Below, piece after piece: positions 36,368 through 46,039 of a stretch of DNA of 64,000 nt. The stretch spans positions 1-64,000 of the forward strand of contig NZ_JAGJEI010000016.1 of the NCBI RefSeq assembly GCF_018100985.1. The letters run 5' to 3'. The notes under the pieces are model-generated. The model worked only from the letters and a program-made list of their open reading frames with translations, had not been told where the DNA came from and searched no databases. Source of the stretch: Pseudoalteromonas sp. MMG007 (GTDB lineage: Bacteria > Pseudomonadota > Gammaproteobacteria > Enterobacterales > Alteromonadaceae). The first letter of the stretch is position 1, and every line of letters begins with the position of its first letter. Both the position numbers and the translations under genes were made by a program.

Positions 36368-37183
36368 TTAATCTTTGTGAGATGCTACAAACATATTTTT
36401 GTTTGCAAGCATGATTTCACTCGAAGTATCAGCGCTATAAGAGTGACCAGGTTGCTTGCGTAGGTAGTTGTAAATTGTTGGGGTTTTCATTAAGTGATTT
36501 ATAGCTTGAATTACTTTTATCCCCTGAGGTGTTTTACTGCATGCGAAGTAGCCATTTATATATTCAGGGTATTCAGTTATTGCTCGACTACCTATTTTTT
36601 TAAGCTGCTCTTTGCTAAAAGTTTCTTGAATATTTACTTCATAATCAACAATCATATCTATTCTATTATGTATAAGTAAGTTTGGTAGCTGGGAGCTCGT
36701 ATCTTCACTACTGATTGATGCGATTTGGTTTTTGTATTTTTTTAATATAGGCTCAAGCTCTTTGTAGCTAGTGCCAGAGTCGACACCTAAGGTGTGGTTT
36801 TTATCAAGTAAGTCTGCAATAGAAACCTGCTCAGGTAGGCCGGCCAAAAAGTCCTTAAATGCGTAAATCTTCCTTTGCTCATAGACAGTGGTTGGTAGCT
36901 CTGAAAAAACAATATTTTTTTCACGTTCTGATGTTTTAATTAGGTCATAACTACACACGGGCTCACTAGTTTCAAGACGTACAATGAGACGAGCTTGATT
37001 TGTCCACTGTAACTTAGCGTCAAAAGCATGGCTTAAAAGGCGCTTAAACGTTTCATCTGATTTTAAAAATCCATCAGTAGAAGCATTAGCTCTAGAAAGC
37101 AATGTAATAGGCTCGTTTGCAATACCTACCTTTGATGTAAGCACAGCAAAAAGAATAAAAAAGATTTTATATATAATAGTCAT
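36368..37183 (-). CDS. Periplasmic solute-binding-like protein
   Basis: A 271-residue precursor with signal peptide (MTIIYKIFFILFAVLTS, cut near IANE) and a fold like the amino-acid-binding SBP_bac_3 family (LLDKNHTLGVDSGTSYKE, then an NRIDMIVDYEV hinge-like segment). No transporter genes are next to it, so it may be a sensor or orphan binding protein. I use ATG 37183; a 12-codon longer start comes right after a terminator. Confidence 0.7.
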   Translation of the reverse strand: MTIIYKIFFILFAVLTSKVGIANEPITLLSRANASTDGFLKSDETFKRLLSHAFDAKLQWTNQARLIVRLETSEPVCSYDLIKTSEREKNIVFSELPTTVYEQRKIYAFKDFLAGLPEQVSIADLLDKNHTLGVDSGTSYKELEPILKKYKNQIASISSEDTSSQLPNLLIHNRIDMIVDYEVNIQETFSKEQLKKIGSRAITEYPEYINGYFACSKTPQGIKVIQAINHLMKTPTIYNYLRKQPGHSYSADTSSEIMLANKNMFVASHKD

Positions 37184-37220
37184 AATCCTAAGTGTAATTG
37201 TTCTAGAATAAATTGTCATA

Positions 37221-37245
37221 AAAAAAGCCCAAAAGGGCTTTTTAA
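37221..37245 (-). terminator. Terminator after the DUF1338 gene (minus strand)
   Basis: AAAAAGCCC, TTTT, GGGCTTTTTT on the minus strand, ending the ast operon transcript. Confidence 0.88.
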
Positions 37246-37274
37246 ATTACCAGAAGCGTTATGACCAAGAGTAT

Positions 37275-38078
37275 TTAACGAGCATTTGTACTTTCAAATA
37301 TCTTATCAGCAGACGCTGCGACAAAACCTGTGTAAAGCTCGCCATCGGCTTTAGGGTATCTAATAGCAAACTCATAAAAACAACTAGGAATGCGCAGTTC
37401 GCCATCACTAAAGGTAACGGCGTAATCATCAGCAAGTGTTGATGATTGCTCTAGTAACACCTCAGGTGAGCCTTTTACTTCGCCGCCTGATGTATTAAGC
37501 GCAAAGCCTGCATCTTTAAGCGCCTGGTTAACATCATGAATGTTATCAAACTTGGCAAGCATATTAATATTTACAGTAAAGTGATTGGCACGATAGCCCC
37601 ACGCTGACATCCACGCGGCATATTCGCTTTCTGCTAATAACTGCTTGTAGGTTTCACCGCTTACTTGCCAATGTGTACCTGAATATAAAAAGTTCTCAGC
37701 GGTTACAGTGCTTTCATCAATTTGATTTACCATATCGGTAACAATAGCTTGTAACTCTGGTGAGCACTTTTCTACTAATAACTCAGAAATAAATACTTTT
37801 GGTTGATTTGGATCGCTGTGCTCGTAGTGTTTAGCGTATAGCTTTTTAGCTTCAAAGTGGTATTCACCACACTCTGTGTAACCTAGCGCTAAAAAGTGTG
37901 CTGCTAGTTTTTCAAGGCCTACTTTTTCTATATTGAACGTACGTAGCGCAATATGATCGTTAATTATGTCGTCTTTTTGGGTTGAACCTAAAAGGTCATG
38001 AATTTTATCTGCCGATGGCGTAACGGCTAAATAGTTATCCCATAGGTTTTCAAATAATGTATTTACGTTGGTATGCAT
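37275..38078 (-). CDS. DUF1338 protein, HglS-like 2-oxoadipate dioxygenase/decarboxylase
   Basis: A 267-residue DUF1338 protein. The family includes HglS of Pseudomonas putida, an iron enzyme turning 2-oxoadipate into 2-hydroxyglutarate in lysine breakdown. Likely metal ligands are the histidine in NDHIALRTF (H42), one in NHFTVN and a glutamate in YEFAIRYP. It is the last gene of an arginine succinyltransferase cluster, 22 bases after astD, which is an odd place for a lysine enzyme. It is shorter than HglS, so its substrate may differ. Confidence 0.8.
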   Translation of the reverse strand: MHTNVNTLFENLWDNYLAVTPSADKIHDLLGSTQKDDIINDHIALRTFNIEKVGLEKLAAHFLALGYTECGEYHFEAKKLYAKHYEHSDPNQPKVFISELLVEKCSPELQAIVTDMVNQIDESTVTAENFLYSGTHWQVSGETYKQLLAESEYAAWMSAWGYRANHFTVNINMLAKFDNIHDVNQALKDAGFALNTSGGEVKGSPEVLLEQSSTLADDYAVTFSDGELRIPSCFYEFAIRYPKADGELYTGFVAASADKIFESTNAR

Positions 38079-38100
38079 GTTAAATCCTTAAAAATGGGTA

Positions 38101-39567
38101 TTATTCTATTACTAAGCCAGGTGCTAAAGTTTGCGGTAAATTCACTTTGTCTGATTCAACCGACGCAACAGGGTAAGCGCAGTAATCGGCCGCATAATAT
38201 GCGCTAGCACGGTGATTACCACTTGCACCAATACCACCAAACGGCGCAGCACTGGAGGCACCTGTAATAGGTCGGTTCCAATTTACAATGCCTGCCCGAA
38301 TGCGCTTTAAAAAGTGGCTGTAATCATCTTCGTTATCGCCAAGTAAGCCTGCTGATAAACCAAAGCTGGTGCTGTTAGCCTCTGCTATTGCGCTGTCAAA
38401 GTTGTTGTAGCGGTAAACTTTTATAAGCGGGCCAAAGTGTTCTTCATCGGCCATGTTAGCGATATGTGTAACATCAATAATACCTGGGCTTACAAAGCCT
38501 GTGCCTGCTTTTAGCTGCTTAAGCTCAACGAGTATTTTGCCGCCGCTTTCAACTAATTCATTTTGCGCAGCAACCATACCAAGGGCTGCTTTTTCGCTTA
38601 TCATTGCACCCATAAATGGTTGGTCAGTTGCAAAACTGTCTTCAACAATAATATTTTTAGTCGCGTTAATAAGTTTTTCTAAAATGGCATCGCCATTGGT
38701 TGAATTCTCAATAAACACGCGGCGTGCACAAGTACAACGCTGACCAGAAGTAATAAAGCCAGATTGAATAATATCGTGTACTGCAGCGCTTACATCGGCT
38801 ACATCTTTAACTATTAATGGGTTATTACCGCCCATTTCAAGCGCTAATATTTTACCTGGGTGGCCGGCAAATTGTTTATGTAGTAAATGACCCGTGTTTG
38901 AGCTGCCGGTAAAAAATAAGCCGTCTATGTCTTGATGTGAAGCAAGTGCTTTACCTGTTTCAACTTCACCTTGTACTAGGTTAATAACCCCCGATGGTAA
39001 GCCCGCTTTTAACCAAAGTGATAAAGTAAACTCAGCAACATGGGGTGTAAGCTCAGAGGGTTTAAATACCACGGTATTGCCCGCTAAAATGGCAGGTACT
39101 ATGTGGCCGTTTGGTAAATGCCCTGGGAAGTTGTAAGGGCCAAATATAGCTACAACGCCGTGTGGTTTATGGCGTATAAACGCTTTAGCACCTGGCATTG
39201 GGTTTTCTATACTGCCGGTGCGCTCGTTATAAGCTTTAATAGAAATGGCCACTTTACCTGTCATAGCGCCTACTTCTGTGCGTGTTTCCCAAAGAGGCTT
39301 GCCAGTTTCACGCGCTATTATGGCTGCAAATTCTTCGCTGTGCTCTTTTAATTGCGCTACAAAGTTTTCAAGTATGGTAATACGCGACTCAATTGGCGTA
39401 TCTGCCCATTGTACTTGTGCGGCTCTAGCGGCATTAATTGCAGAATCTACTTGCTCAGCAGTTGCGCCATTACCTTGCCATACAACTTCGCCGTTACTTG
39501 GGTTAATAGAGCTAAAAGCAGGGCCTTGGCCTGTTTGCCATTGGTTATTTATAAGGTGTGTGTTCAT
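38101..39567 (-). CDS. astD: N-succinylglutamate 5-semialdehyde dehydrogenase
   Basis: A 488-residue aldehyde dehydrogenase that oxidises succinylglutamate semialdehyde in the AST arginine pathway. Motifs: FTGSSNTGH loop, catalytic base in LEMGGNNPL and catalytic cysteine in GQRCTCARR. The opening and length match AstD. It starts 6 bases after astA. Confidence 0.94.
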   Translation of the reverse strand: MNTHLINNQWQTGQGPAFSSINPSNGEVVWQGNGATAEQVDSAINAARAAQVQWADTPIESRITILENFVAQLKEHSEEFAAIIARETGKPLWETRTEVGAMTGKVAISIKAYNERTGSIENPMPGAKAFIRHKPHGVVAIFGPYNFPGHLPNGHIVPAILAGNTVVFKPSELTPHVAEFTLSLWLKAGLPSGVINLVQGEVETGKALASHQDIDGLFFTGSSNTGHLLHKQFAGHPGKILALEMGGNNPLIVKDVADVSAAVHDIIQSGFITSGQRCTCARRVFIENSTNGDAILEKLINATKNIIVEDSFATDQPFMGAMISEKAALGMVAAQNELVESGGKILVELKQLKAGTGFVSPGIIDVTHIANMADEEHFGPLIKVYRYNNFDSAIAEANSTSFGLSAGLLGDNEDDYSHFLKRIRAGIVNWNRPITGASSAAPFGGIGASGNHRASAYYAADYCAYPVASVESDKVNLPQTLAPGLVIE

Positions 39568-39573
39568 ATTTTT

Positions 39574-40608
39574 TTACAGGCGGAAAAAACGCGCTGCATC
39601 TCCTTGGGATAAATTAAGGGCATCAGCCACTTCTTGGCTTATTACTAAGGTGTGTTTAGCGTGGTTATAGTGGGCATGCTGGGTAAAGGTAGCTCTAAAC
39701 CCACTTACACCTTGGTTGCAAACGGCAAGTGTATCTGAGCTGTGCTGGCTAATATGTTCCAGCTCGCCAATTGTAATAGGGCATACTTGAGACTCACGAA
39801 TACTACGAATATTACCAAGCTTTGCTTCTACCGTTGGACCTGCATCAAACAAATCAACGTAGCCACGATGCTCAAAACCTTCTTTTTCAAGTAATTTGAG
39901 CGCCGGTTTTGTTTTGTCATGCACATGGCCAATAACTGCTTGGGCTTTTTTACTTAGTAAGTTTACGTAAATAGGGTATTTAGGCATTAGCTCACTAATA
40001 AACACTTTATCGCCAAGCCCCACTAAGTGATCAGCCTGAGGAAACTCAATACTAAAAAAGTGCTCTTGCAACCACTGCCAAAATGGTGAATGACCATCTT
40101 CGTTGCTTACGCCGCGCATTTCAGCAATCACGGTATCGGCAAAACGTTCGCTGTGCTGCGCCATAAATAAAAAGCGTGAGCGTGACAAAAAGCGACCGGT
40201 TAAACCTTTGCGGCTGTTTTCGCGCAAAAACAAAGTACATATTTCGGAGCATCCGGTGTAATCGTTACACATGCTTAAAATATCAACGGTGTTATAAACA
40301 TTAAGTGTAGGCGAGTGATGTACTGTTTTACCTAAATGGTAATGGTACAGCGGTACGGATAAACCAACAGCGGCTTCTATGGCGGTAGTCCCAATGACTT
40401 CACCTGTTTCGCTATCTTCTAAAACAAATAGGTAACTTTCATCGAGTGGCTGATTGATATTTTTAGCAAAGCTTTTTTCGGCGCGATCTATTTTTTCTTT
40501 TAATTGCTCATCATCTACAGGCAGAGAGGTAAAGCCATGGCCTGACTCGATTGCAATTTGCTTAAGTGCAGCAAAATCTGCAGTGGTAATAGGACGTAAT
40601 ACTTGCAT
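39574..40608 (-). CDS. astA: Arginine N-succinyltransferase
   Basis: A 344-residue GNAT-fold acyltransferase that starts the ammonia-producing arginine pathway by succinylating arginine with succinyl-CoA. Recognisable family blocks are ITTADFAALKQIA, YTGCSEICTLFL, GRFLSRSRFLFMAQH and the C-terminal GFRATF. The gene follows astC after a GC-rich hairpin and precedes astD. astB and astE are not in this window. Confidence 0.95.
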   Translation of the reverse strand: MQVLRPITTADFAALKQIAIESGHGFTSLPVDDEQLKEKIDRAEKSFAKNINQPLDESYLFVLEDSETGEVIGTTAIEAAVGLSVPLYHYHLGKTVHHSPTLNVYNTVDILSMCNDYTGCSEICTLFLRENSRKGLTGRFLSRSRFLFMAQHSERFADTVIAEMRGVSNEDGHSPFWQWLQEHFFSIEFPQADHLVGLGDKVFISELMPKYPIYVNLLSKKAQAVIGHVHDKTKPALKLLEKEGFEHRGYVDLFDAGPTVEAKLGNIRSIRESQVCPITIGELEHISQHSSDTLAVCNQGVSGFRATFTQHAHYNHAKHTLVISQEVADALNLSQGDAARFFRL

Positions 40609-40626
40609 TTATTACTTGCTCCAACA

Positions 40627-40644
40627 GCGCGCCCTGAGGCGCGC
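40627..40644 (-). other. GC-rich hairpin between astC and astA
   Basis: GCGCGCC, CTGA, GGCGCGC is a perfect 7-bp stem with a tetraloop. No T-run follows, so it more likely stabilises or processes the message than terminates it. Confidence 0.6.
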
Positions 40645-40653
40645 CTACTTAAA

Positions 40654-41868
<1,215 letters not shown>

Positions 41869-42041
41869 CTAAAAATTGTGAATATTGAATAAAGATTAGC
41901 AAAATAAAAACGTTGGCGTTTTCTCAGCTAAGTAATTTTTGTTATTGGTGGTTATTATCGAAGGTTATACATTAAATTTGCAGTGCTATTTTGTGAAAAT
42001 TGATTACAATAAAAGTCAAAATAACGAAGTTAATAAGCAAT

Positions 42042-42470
42042 ATGATAACTCCACAAGACGAAAAGTTACTTTCAATTTTAAAAACTAATGCGCGTGCAAG
42101 TATTTCTGACTTAGCGCGCATGCTTAATTTATCGCGTTCTACTGTGCAAAGCCGAATGTTAAAGCTTGAAGAAACCGGTGTTATAAAAGGCTATAGCGTT
42201 GACTACGGTGAAGATTACTTAAGCAGTATGGTATCGGCTCATGTATCTATTAAAGTGATGCAAAAACTCACCACTAAAACCAATTTAGAGCTTAAACAGA
42301 TTGATGCTATTTCTCAGCTTTATGCAATAAGCGGTGAGTTTGACTTAATTGCTGTTGTACAAGCGCAAAACTTAGAAAAATTGAGTCATCTACTTGATGA
42401 TATTGGTAATCTAGATGGAGTCGAACGGACAACTTCTTCGGTAATTTTGGAAACTAAATTTAAGCGTTAA
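42042..42470 (+). CDS. Lrp/AsnC family transcriptional regulator
   Basis: A 142-residue Lrp/AsnC regulator: N-terminal helix-turn-helix (DEKLLSILKTNARASISDLARMLNLSRSTVQSRM region) and C-terminal RAM effector domain. Divergent from astC with 182 bp between, it is a good candidate regulator of arginine breakdown. ATG 42042 matches the family start; the frame is open 14 codons upstream. Confidence 0.9.
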   Translation: MITPQDEKLLSILKTNARASISDLARMLNLSRSTVQSRMLKLEETGVIKGYSVDYGEDYLSSMVSAHVSIKVMQKLTTKTNLELKQIDAISQLYAISGEFDLIAVVQAQNLEKLSHLLDDIGNLDGVERTTSSVILETKFKR

Positions 42471-42770
42471 TATGGTTTTAATCATGTACAAAAACATATT
42501 TTGTTTATTTTTGTTGAGTAAATCCAAATATAGCTAAATTTATACCCCAAACAACGTTTAAATTATTGTATTTTTAGAATTGGATGTTAGAATTCGGAGT
42601 GTTTTCAGACATTTTAATGGATGAATAACAAGGAATTAACCACTCTTTACACGGATGTTTGAATGTACCTGCCATGTACCCATATAAACAACCTCAGTAA
42701 ACTTTATTAGAAGCAAGACTTTTGCTTTGTTTAAAAATGGAAGTAGTTTGCTACTGCATTAAGGAAAATG
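42471..42770. other. Intergenic DNA, nothing identified
   Basis: About 300 AT-rich bases with no gene-length frame and no clear terminator or repeat. Confidence 0.5.
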
Positions 42771-43139
42771 ATGAAAAAATTAATCATACTATCTGTATCT
42801 GTTATTTTTGTTGGGTATTATTTAAATGCAAAAGCGAGTCAGGGCTCATTAAATAAAGGAACTGAGGTTAAAACGTTCAGCGATATATTTTATAAACTAG
42901 AAACGTCCGCTGTAAGTGTTAATGAAATTATAATTGGCGCGACGGAGTTTGCTCTAACAATGTGTGCAGATAGAGCTTACCAAGAGGTTCTAGGTAATAG
43001 TGTCCAAAGTTGTCATGCTAACTTTCAAAAATCAAAAGATATATGCGCGGGTTATTTGATAAAAAGTTCACAACCACTCTATAGAGATAAAACAAAAGTA
43101 ACTGCATTAACAGAGAAGTTTATTAATTGTGTAAGTTAG
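42771..43139 (+). CDS. Secreted hypothetical protein
   Basis: A 122-residue precursor with a signal peptide (MKKLIILSVSVIFVGYYLNAKA). The mature part has four cysteines (MCADRA, SCHANF, ICAGY, NCVS) likely to form two disulfides in the periplasm. ATG 42771 is spaced better from AAGGA than the ATG just before it. No family recognised. Confidence 0.65.
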   Translation: MKKLIILSVSVIFVGYYLNAKASQGSLNKGTEVKTFSDIFYKLETSAVSVNEIIIGATEFALTMCADRAYQEVLGNSVQSCHANFQKSKDICAGYLIKSSQPLYRDKTKVTALTEKFINCVS

Positions 43140-43228
43140 TATCATACAAACCTTTACCATAAGTTTTTAAAACTTTTCATTTGTTTGACTATACTTTGTT
43201 CAATTTCTGCAAATATTAGTAATTGATT

Positions 43229-44398
43229 ATGTCTGTCTTATTTCTTTTAACGCTTCTTGGATTATCCGAGCCACTTAAGTTTGGTTCTAACTTACCGACC
43301 ACCACACCCGATAACGCAGTAAACCAAGTACAATGCATTTTATATGAGATGGGCACGTCTTTTCAGTTGCAAACACTGCCATGGCTTCGTGCCAGACGAG
43401 AGGTTAAGTTAGGCCGTTTAGACGGGTACTTTACTACTCATTTAACGCCAGAAATGAAAACCTATGGAAAAATAACTTCGCCTATATTTTTAGAAAAGTG
43501 GTATTGGTTTACTCACCCAGATAGTATTAACAAACCGGAAGATAAAATCCACTATGGTGCGGTGAGAGGAAGTTATCAGGCTAACTGGTTAAAATCTCAA
43601 AACATACAAGTGCAAGTTGAAGTTAACTCGCTAGAAGAAATTATTAAGATTTTACATCATCAAAGAGTAGATAGGATATTACTCGACCTAGATGATTTTG
43701 AACACGTTGCATCGGGCTTAGGAATAGATCAATCCCTTTATAATAAAGAGTTTTTTCGCTATGTACCGCTAGGTTTATTTGCTTCTAATTCTTTAACAAA
43801 GCGTCACCCACAATTTATGAGTCAGTTTGACGACAACCTAGGCGCATGCTCTCAAGCACCTTTTGCATTATCGACGAGCGAAAAAAAACATATTTTAAGA
43901 TTAATATACAAACAAGCCAAAGTACTGGCTGCTATGCCTAATTTGATAGAGGAAACCCTTATAAGTAATAGCTCGCGATTAGACGAAAATGAGCTTTTAG
44001 AATTAGATACACAATGGCAAACAGAGGTAAAAAAAGAGCACGCTAAGCTAGGTAAAGCAATGCTCAATAAAGCACTATCTAAAAAATTAATAGCATGGCA
44101 GTCTCAGTTTAATGGCAGTGTGACCGAAATCATACTTACCGACAACCAAGGTAAGAATGTAGCAATTAGTAAACTTACTACTGATTACTGGCAAGGGGAT
44201 GAAAATAAGTTTAGCAACGTATTTACACTAATCGACGATTACTATTTTGATAATGTGGAATACGATATATCTACTCATCACTTTCAAGTTCAATTAAGCA
44301 TTCCGGTATTTAATAAGCACTACAACCACATAGGCGTACTAATAATAGGCATTGATGTGGAAAAGGCATTGCATTTGAATTCTAGCTATTTGCAATAA
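43229..44398 (+). CDS. Periplasmic binding-protein / Cache-like two-domain protein
   Basis: A 389-residue protein with a short signal-like start (MSVLFLLTLLGLS). Residues about 15-230 resemble SBP_bac_3 binding proteins (PWLRARREVKLGRLDGYF). The C-terminal ~110 residues (VTEIILTDNQGKNVAISK, later LSIPVFNKHYNHIGVLIIGIDV) read like the distal half of a Cache sensor domain. No following membrane segment or output domain is attached. It may be a ligand-binding partner for a separate receptor. ATG 43229 is preferred to an upstream TTG. Confidence 0.65.
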   Translation: MSVLFLLTLLGLSEPLKFGSNLPTTTPDNAVNQVQCILYEMGTSFQLQTLPWLRARREVKLGRLDGYFTTHLTPEMKTYGKITSPIFLEKWYWFTHPDSINKPEDKIHYGAVRGSYQANWLKSQNIQVQVEVNSLEEIIKILHHQRVDRILLDLDDFEHVASGLGIDQSLYNKEFFRYVPLGLFASNSLTKRHPQFMSQFDDNLGACSQAPFALSTSEKKHILRLIYKQAKVLAAMPNLIEETLISNSSRLDENELLELDTQWQTEVKKEHAKLGKAMLNKALSKKLIAWQSQFNGSVTEIILTDNQGKNVAISKLTTDYWQGDENKFSNVFTLIDDYYFDNVEYDISTHHFQVQLSIPVFNKHYNHIGVLIIGIDVEKALHLNSSYLQ

Positions 44399-44423
44399 CC
44401 ACTCAAAATTGACGATTAAGTAC

Positions 44424-45356
44424 TTACTTTTCAGCACTTTTAACAGTAGAGACTTTACGTATTACATTTTTAGTGACTTCATCTAACTTTATAAAATAGG
44501 CATTCCCGCCAATGCCTTTAAACTCTTCATCGGTGAATACAATTGTATTGTCATCATAAAAAGTAATAGCCTCTTTTTGAGTAACTATGCCTAAATCGAT
44601 ACGCGATACATCACCAGAGAAAAACTTATCACCTTTATAGTTTTCGAATAACCAAATACTTGTTGAATCTAAAAGTACTAATTTTTTACGATCAGGGCTT
44701 AAGGCTGCAGATGTTATCCAGCACAGTTTTTCCATGGTGGTACACGTTTTAAATGAATCGATTAGTTGAGCACTAAAATTCGCGGCATGATCACCTACTT
44801 TATAAACTTTTGTGATGCCATCAAATGGCTCTGTACGGTTTTTAGTAAATAAGTATAAATGGCGTCCAAGTGCAACAAATGCTTCTAGGTCGTAGTTACG
44901 TTGGTCCGGTGTTACTGGGCTACCATCAAGCTCAGGATAAGTAAATTTTATTATTTCGGCTTCGGTTGTATTGCTTTTAATATCGATTGGATTTTCTATT
45001 TTATAAATGGTTAGCCATTTACGATCATTTTTATTATTGCCAAAGTCACCTAAAAAAAAGTGACCAAACTTATTTTGGGTCATATCTTCCCAATCAATAT
45101 TTTTAGCATTAGTTACTAAAATTTCTTTTGCTATGGAACCGTCTTTATTTAATCTATATAGCTTGGGCTTATCGCCACCGTCATTTATGGCCCACAAGCG
45201 TTGTTTTTTATCAAACTCTATGCCTGAAATTTCTTTCAATTTAGGGTCAACAGAAATTTCTTTTTTACTATACAAGGTGTAAATGGATGTACCAATAAAT
45301 GCAACTGCAGCCAAAACAATGATTGCTATAGTTATTAAAATGCTTTTTTTTAACAT
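44424..45356 (-). CDS. Membrane-anchored beta-propeller-like hypothetical protein
   Basis: A 310-residue protein with one N-terminal membrane anchor (residues about 6-28) and a periplasmic domain of repeated beta-strand units (SGIEFDKKQRLWAINDGGDKPKLYRL, DWEDMTQ, NYDLEAF, TSAALSPDRKKLVLLD, KEAITFYDDNTIVFTDEE). This resembles SdiA-regulated / phytase-like six-bladed propellers. Function unknown. Convergent with the preceding gene with only 25 bases between. Confidence 0.7.
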   Translation of the reverse strand: MLKKSILITIAIIVLAAVAFIGTSIYTLYSKKEISVDPKLKEISGIEFDKKQRLWAINDGGDKPKLYRLNKDGSIAKEILVTNAKNIDWEDMTQNKFGHFFLGDFGNNKNDRKWLTIYKIENPIDIKSNTTEAEIIKFTYPELDGSPVTPDQRNYDLEAFVALGRHLYLFTKNRTEPFDGITKVYKVGDHAANFSAQLIDSFKTCTTMEKLCWITSAALSPDRKKLVLLDSTSIWLFENYKGDKFFSGDVSRIDLGIVTQKEAITFYDDNTIVFTDEEFKGIGGNAYFIKLDEVTKNVIRKVSTVKSAEK

Positions 45357-45727
45357 GAAATTAATTATATTTCAGAGTATTAGAATGCTGGGTATTATCC
45401 ATGATGCAAATATATAAAAAAAGAATTTAATACTTTTTTATTTAATTTAGATTTAATTGGTTTAAATATTAAGTCTGTTCCACATTTTGTTTAGTTGGTT
45501 TAATTATTGCTCTATATATTAGTATCACTCTAAACGTAATGTATTTTAGTTGTATGCACGTTACTGGTGCGGTAAAAATTATTTTTGCACTGTAATAAAG
45601 CGTAAATAAAGTTTTGTTTAACTAACATAACGTTTAATGATTTAGATGGATCCCACATCGCCCTTTGATGTTAAATCGGCCCTGTGGCAAAGATTAAATA
45701 CCCTTAATTGTTTAGTTGGAGCCTGTT
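45357..45727 (+). other. Leader region of the glycogen operon
   Basis: About 370 bases of AT-rich DNA between divergent genes. It must hold the operon promoter. Near its end ACATC/GATGT forms a short 5-bp dyad (about 45655-45671), and no named site could be assigned. Confidence 0.45.
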
Positions 45728-46030
45728 ATGTTGAATAAGCGTTTTTTTAAAACAAAAGATGAAGCTGAAGTAACCTTCGAATTTTCTCACCCTGAAGCAG
45801 AACAAGTTAGCTTATTAGGTGAATTTACTGATTGGCAACCTGTTCCGATGAAGCTTAATAAAAAACAAGGCGTTTTTAAGTTTAAACAACGCTTGCCTAT
45901 TGATCAGCAATTTCATTTTCGTTATTTAATTAACGGAGACATATGGGATAACGACCATGAAGCCGATGGCTACATGGCAAATAATTTTGGTACAGAAAAC
46001 AGCATAGTTAATACTCAACGCATTAATTAA
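45728..46030 (+). CDS. Stand-alone CBM48 glycogen-binding protein
   Basis: A 100-residue protein that is nearly all one CBM48 / isoamylase-N / AMPK-beta-like beta-sandwich: EVTFEFSHPEAEQVSLLGEFTDWQPVPM, then KFKQRLPIDQQFHFRYLINGDIWDND. Such domains bind alpha-glucans with a pair of tryptophans (here the W of TDW). It lacks any catalytic domain and lies first in the glycogen operon. ATG 45728 follows TTGGAG; an earlier TTG at 45716 is unlikely. It may target enzymes to glycogen. Confidence 0.82.
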   Translation: MLNKRFFKTKDEAEVTFEFSHPEAEQVSLLGEFTDWQPVPMKLNKKQGVFKFKQRLPIDQQFHFRYLINGDIWDNDHEADGYMANNFGTENSIVNTQRIN

Positions 46031-46039
46031 GGCGGGTAA

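Noticed and set aside
39245..39670. 141-codon plus-strand frame opposite astD/astA
   Set aside because: Antisense to two confidently identified genes; no supporting signal.
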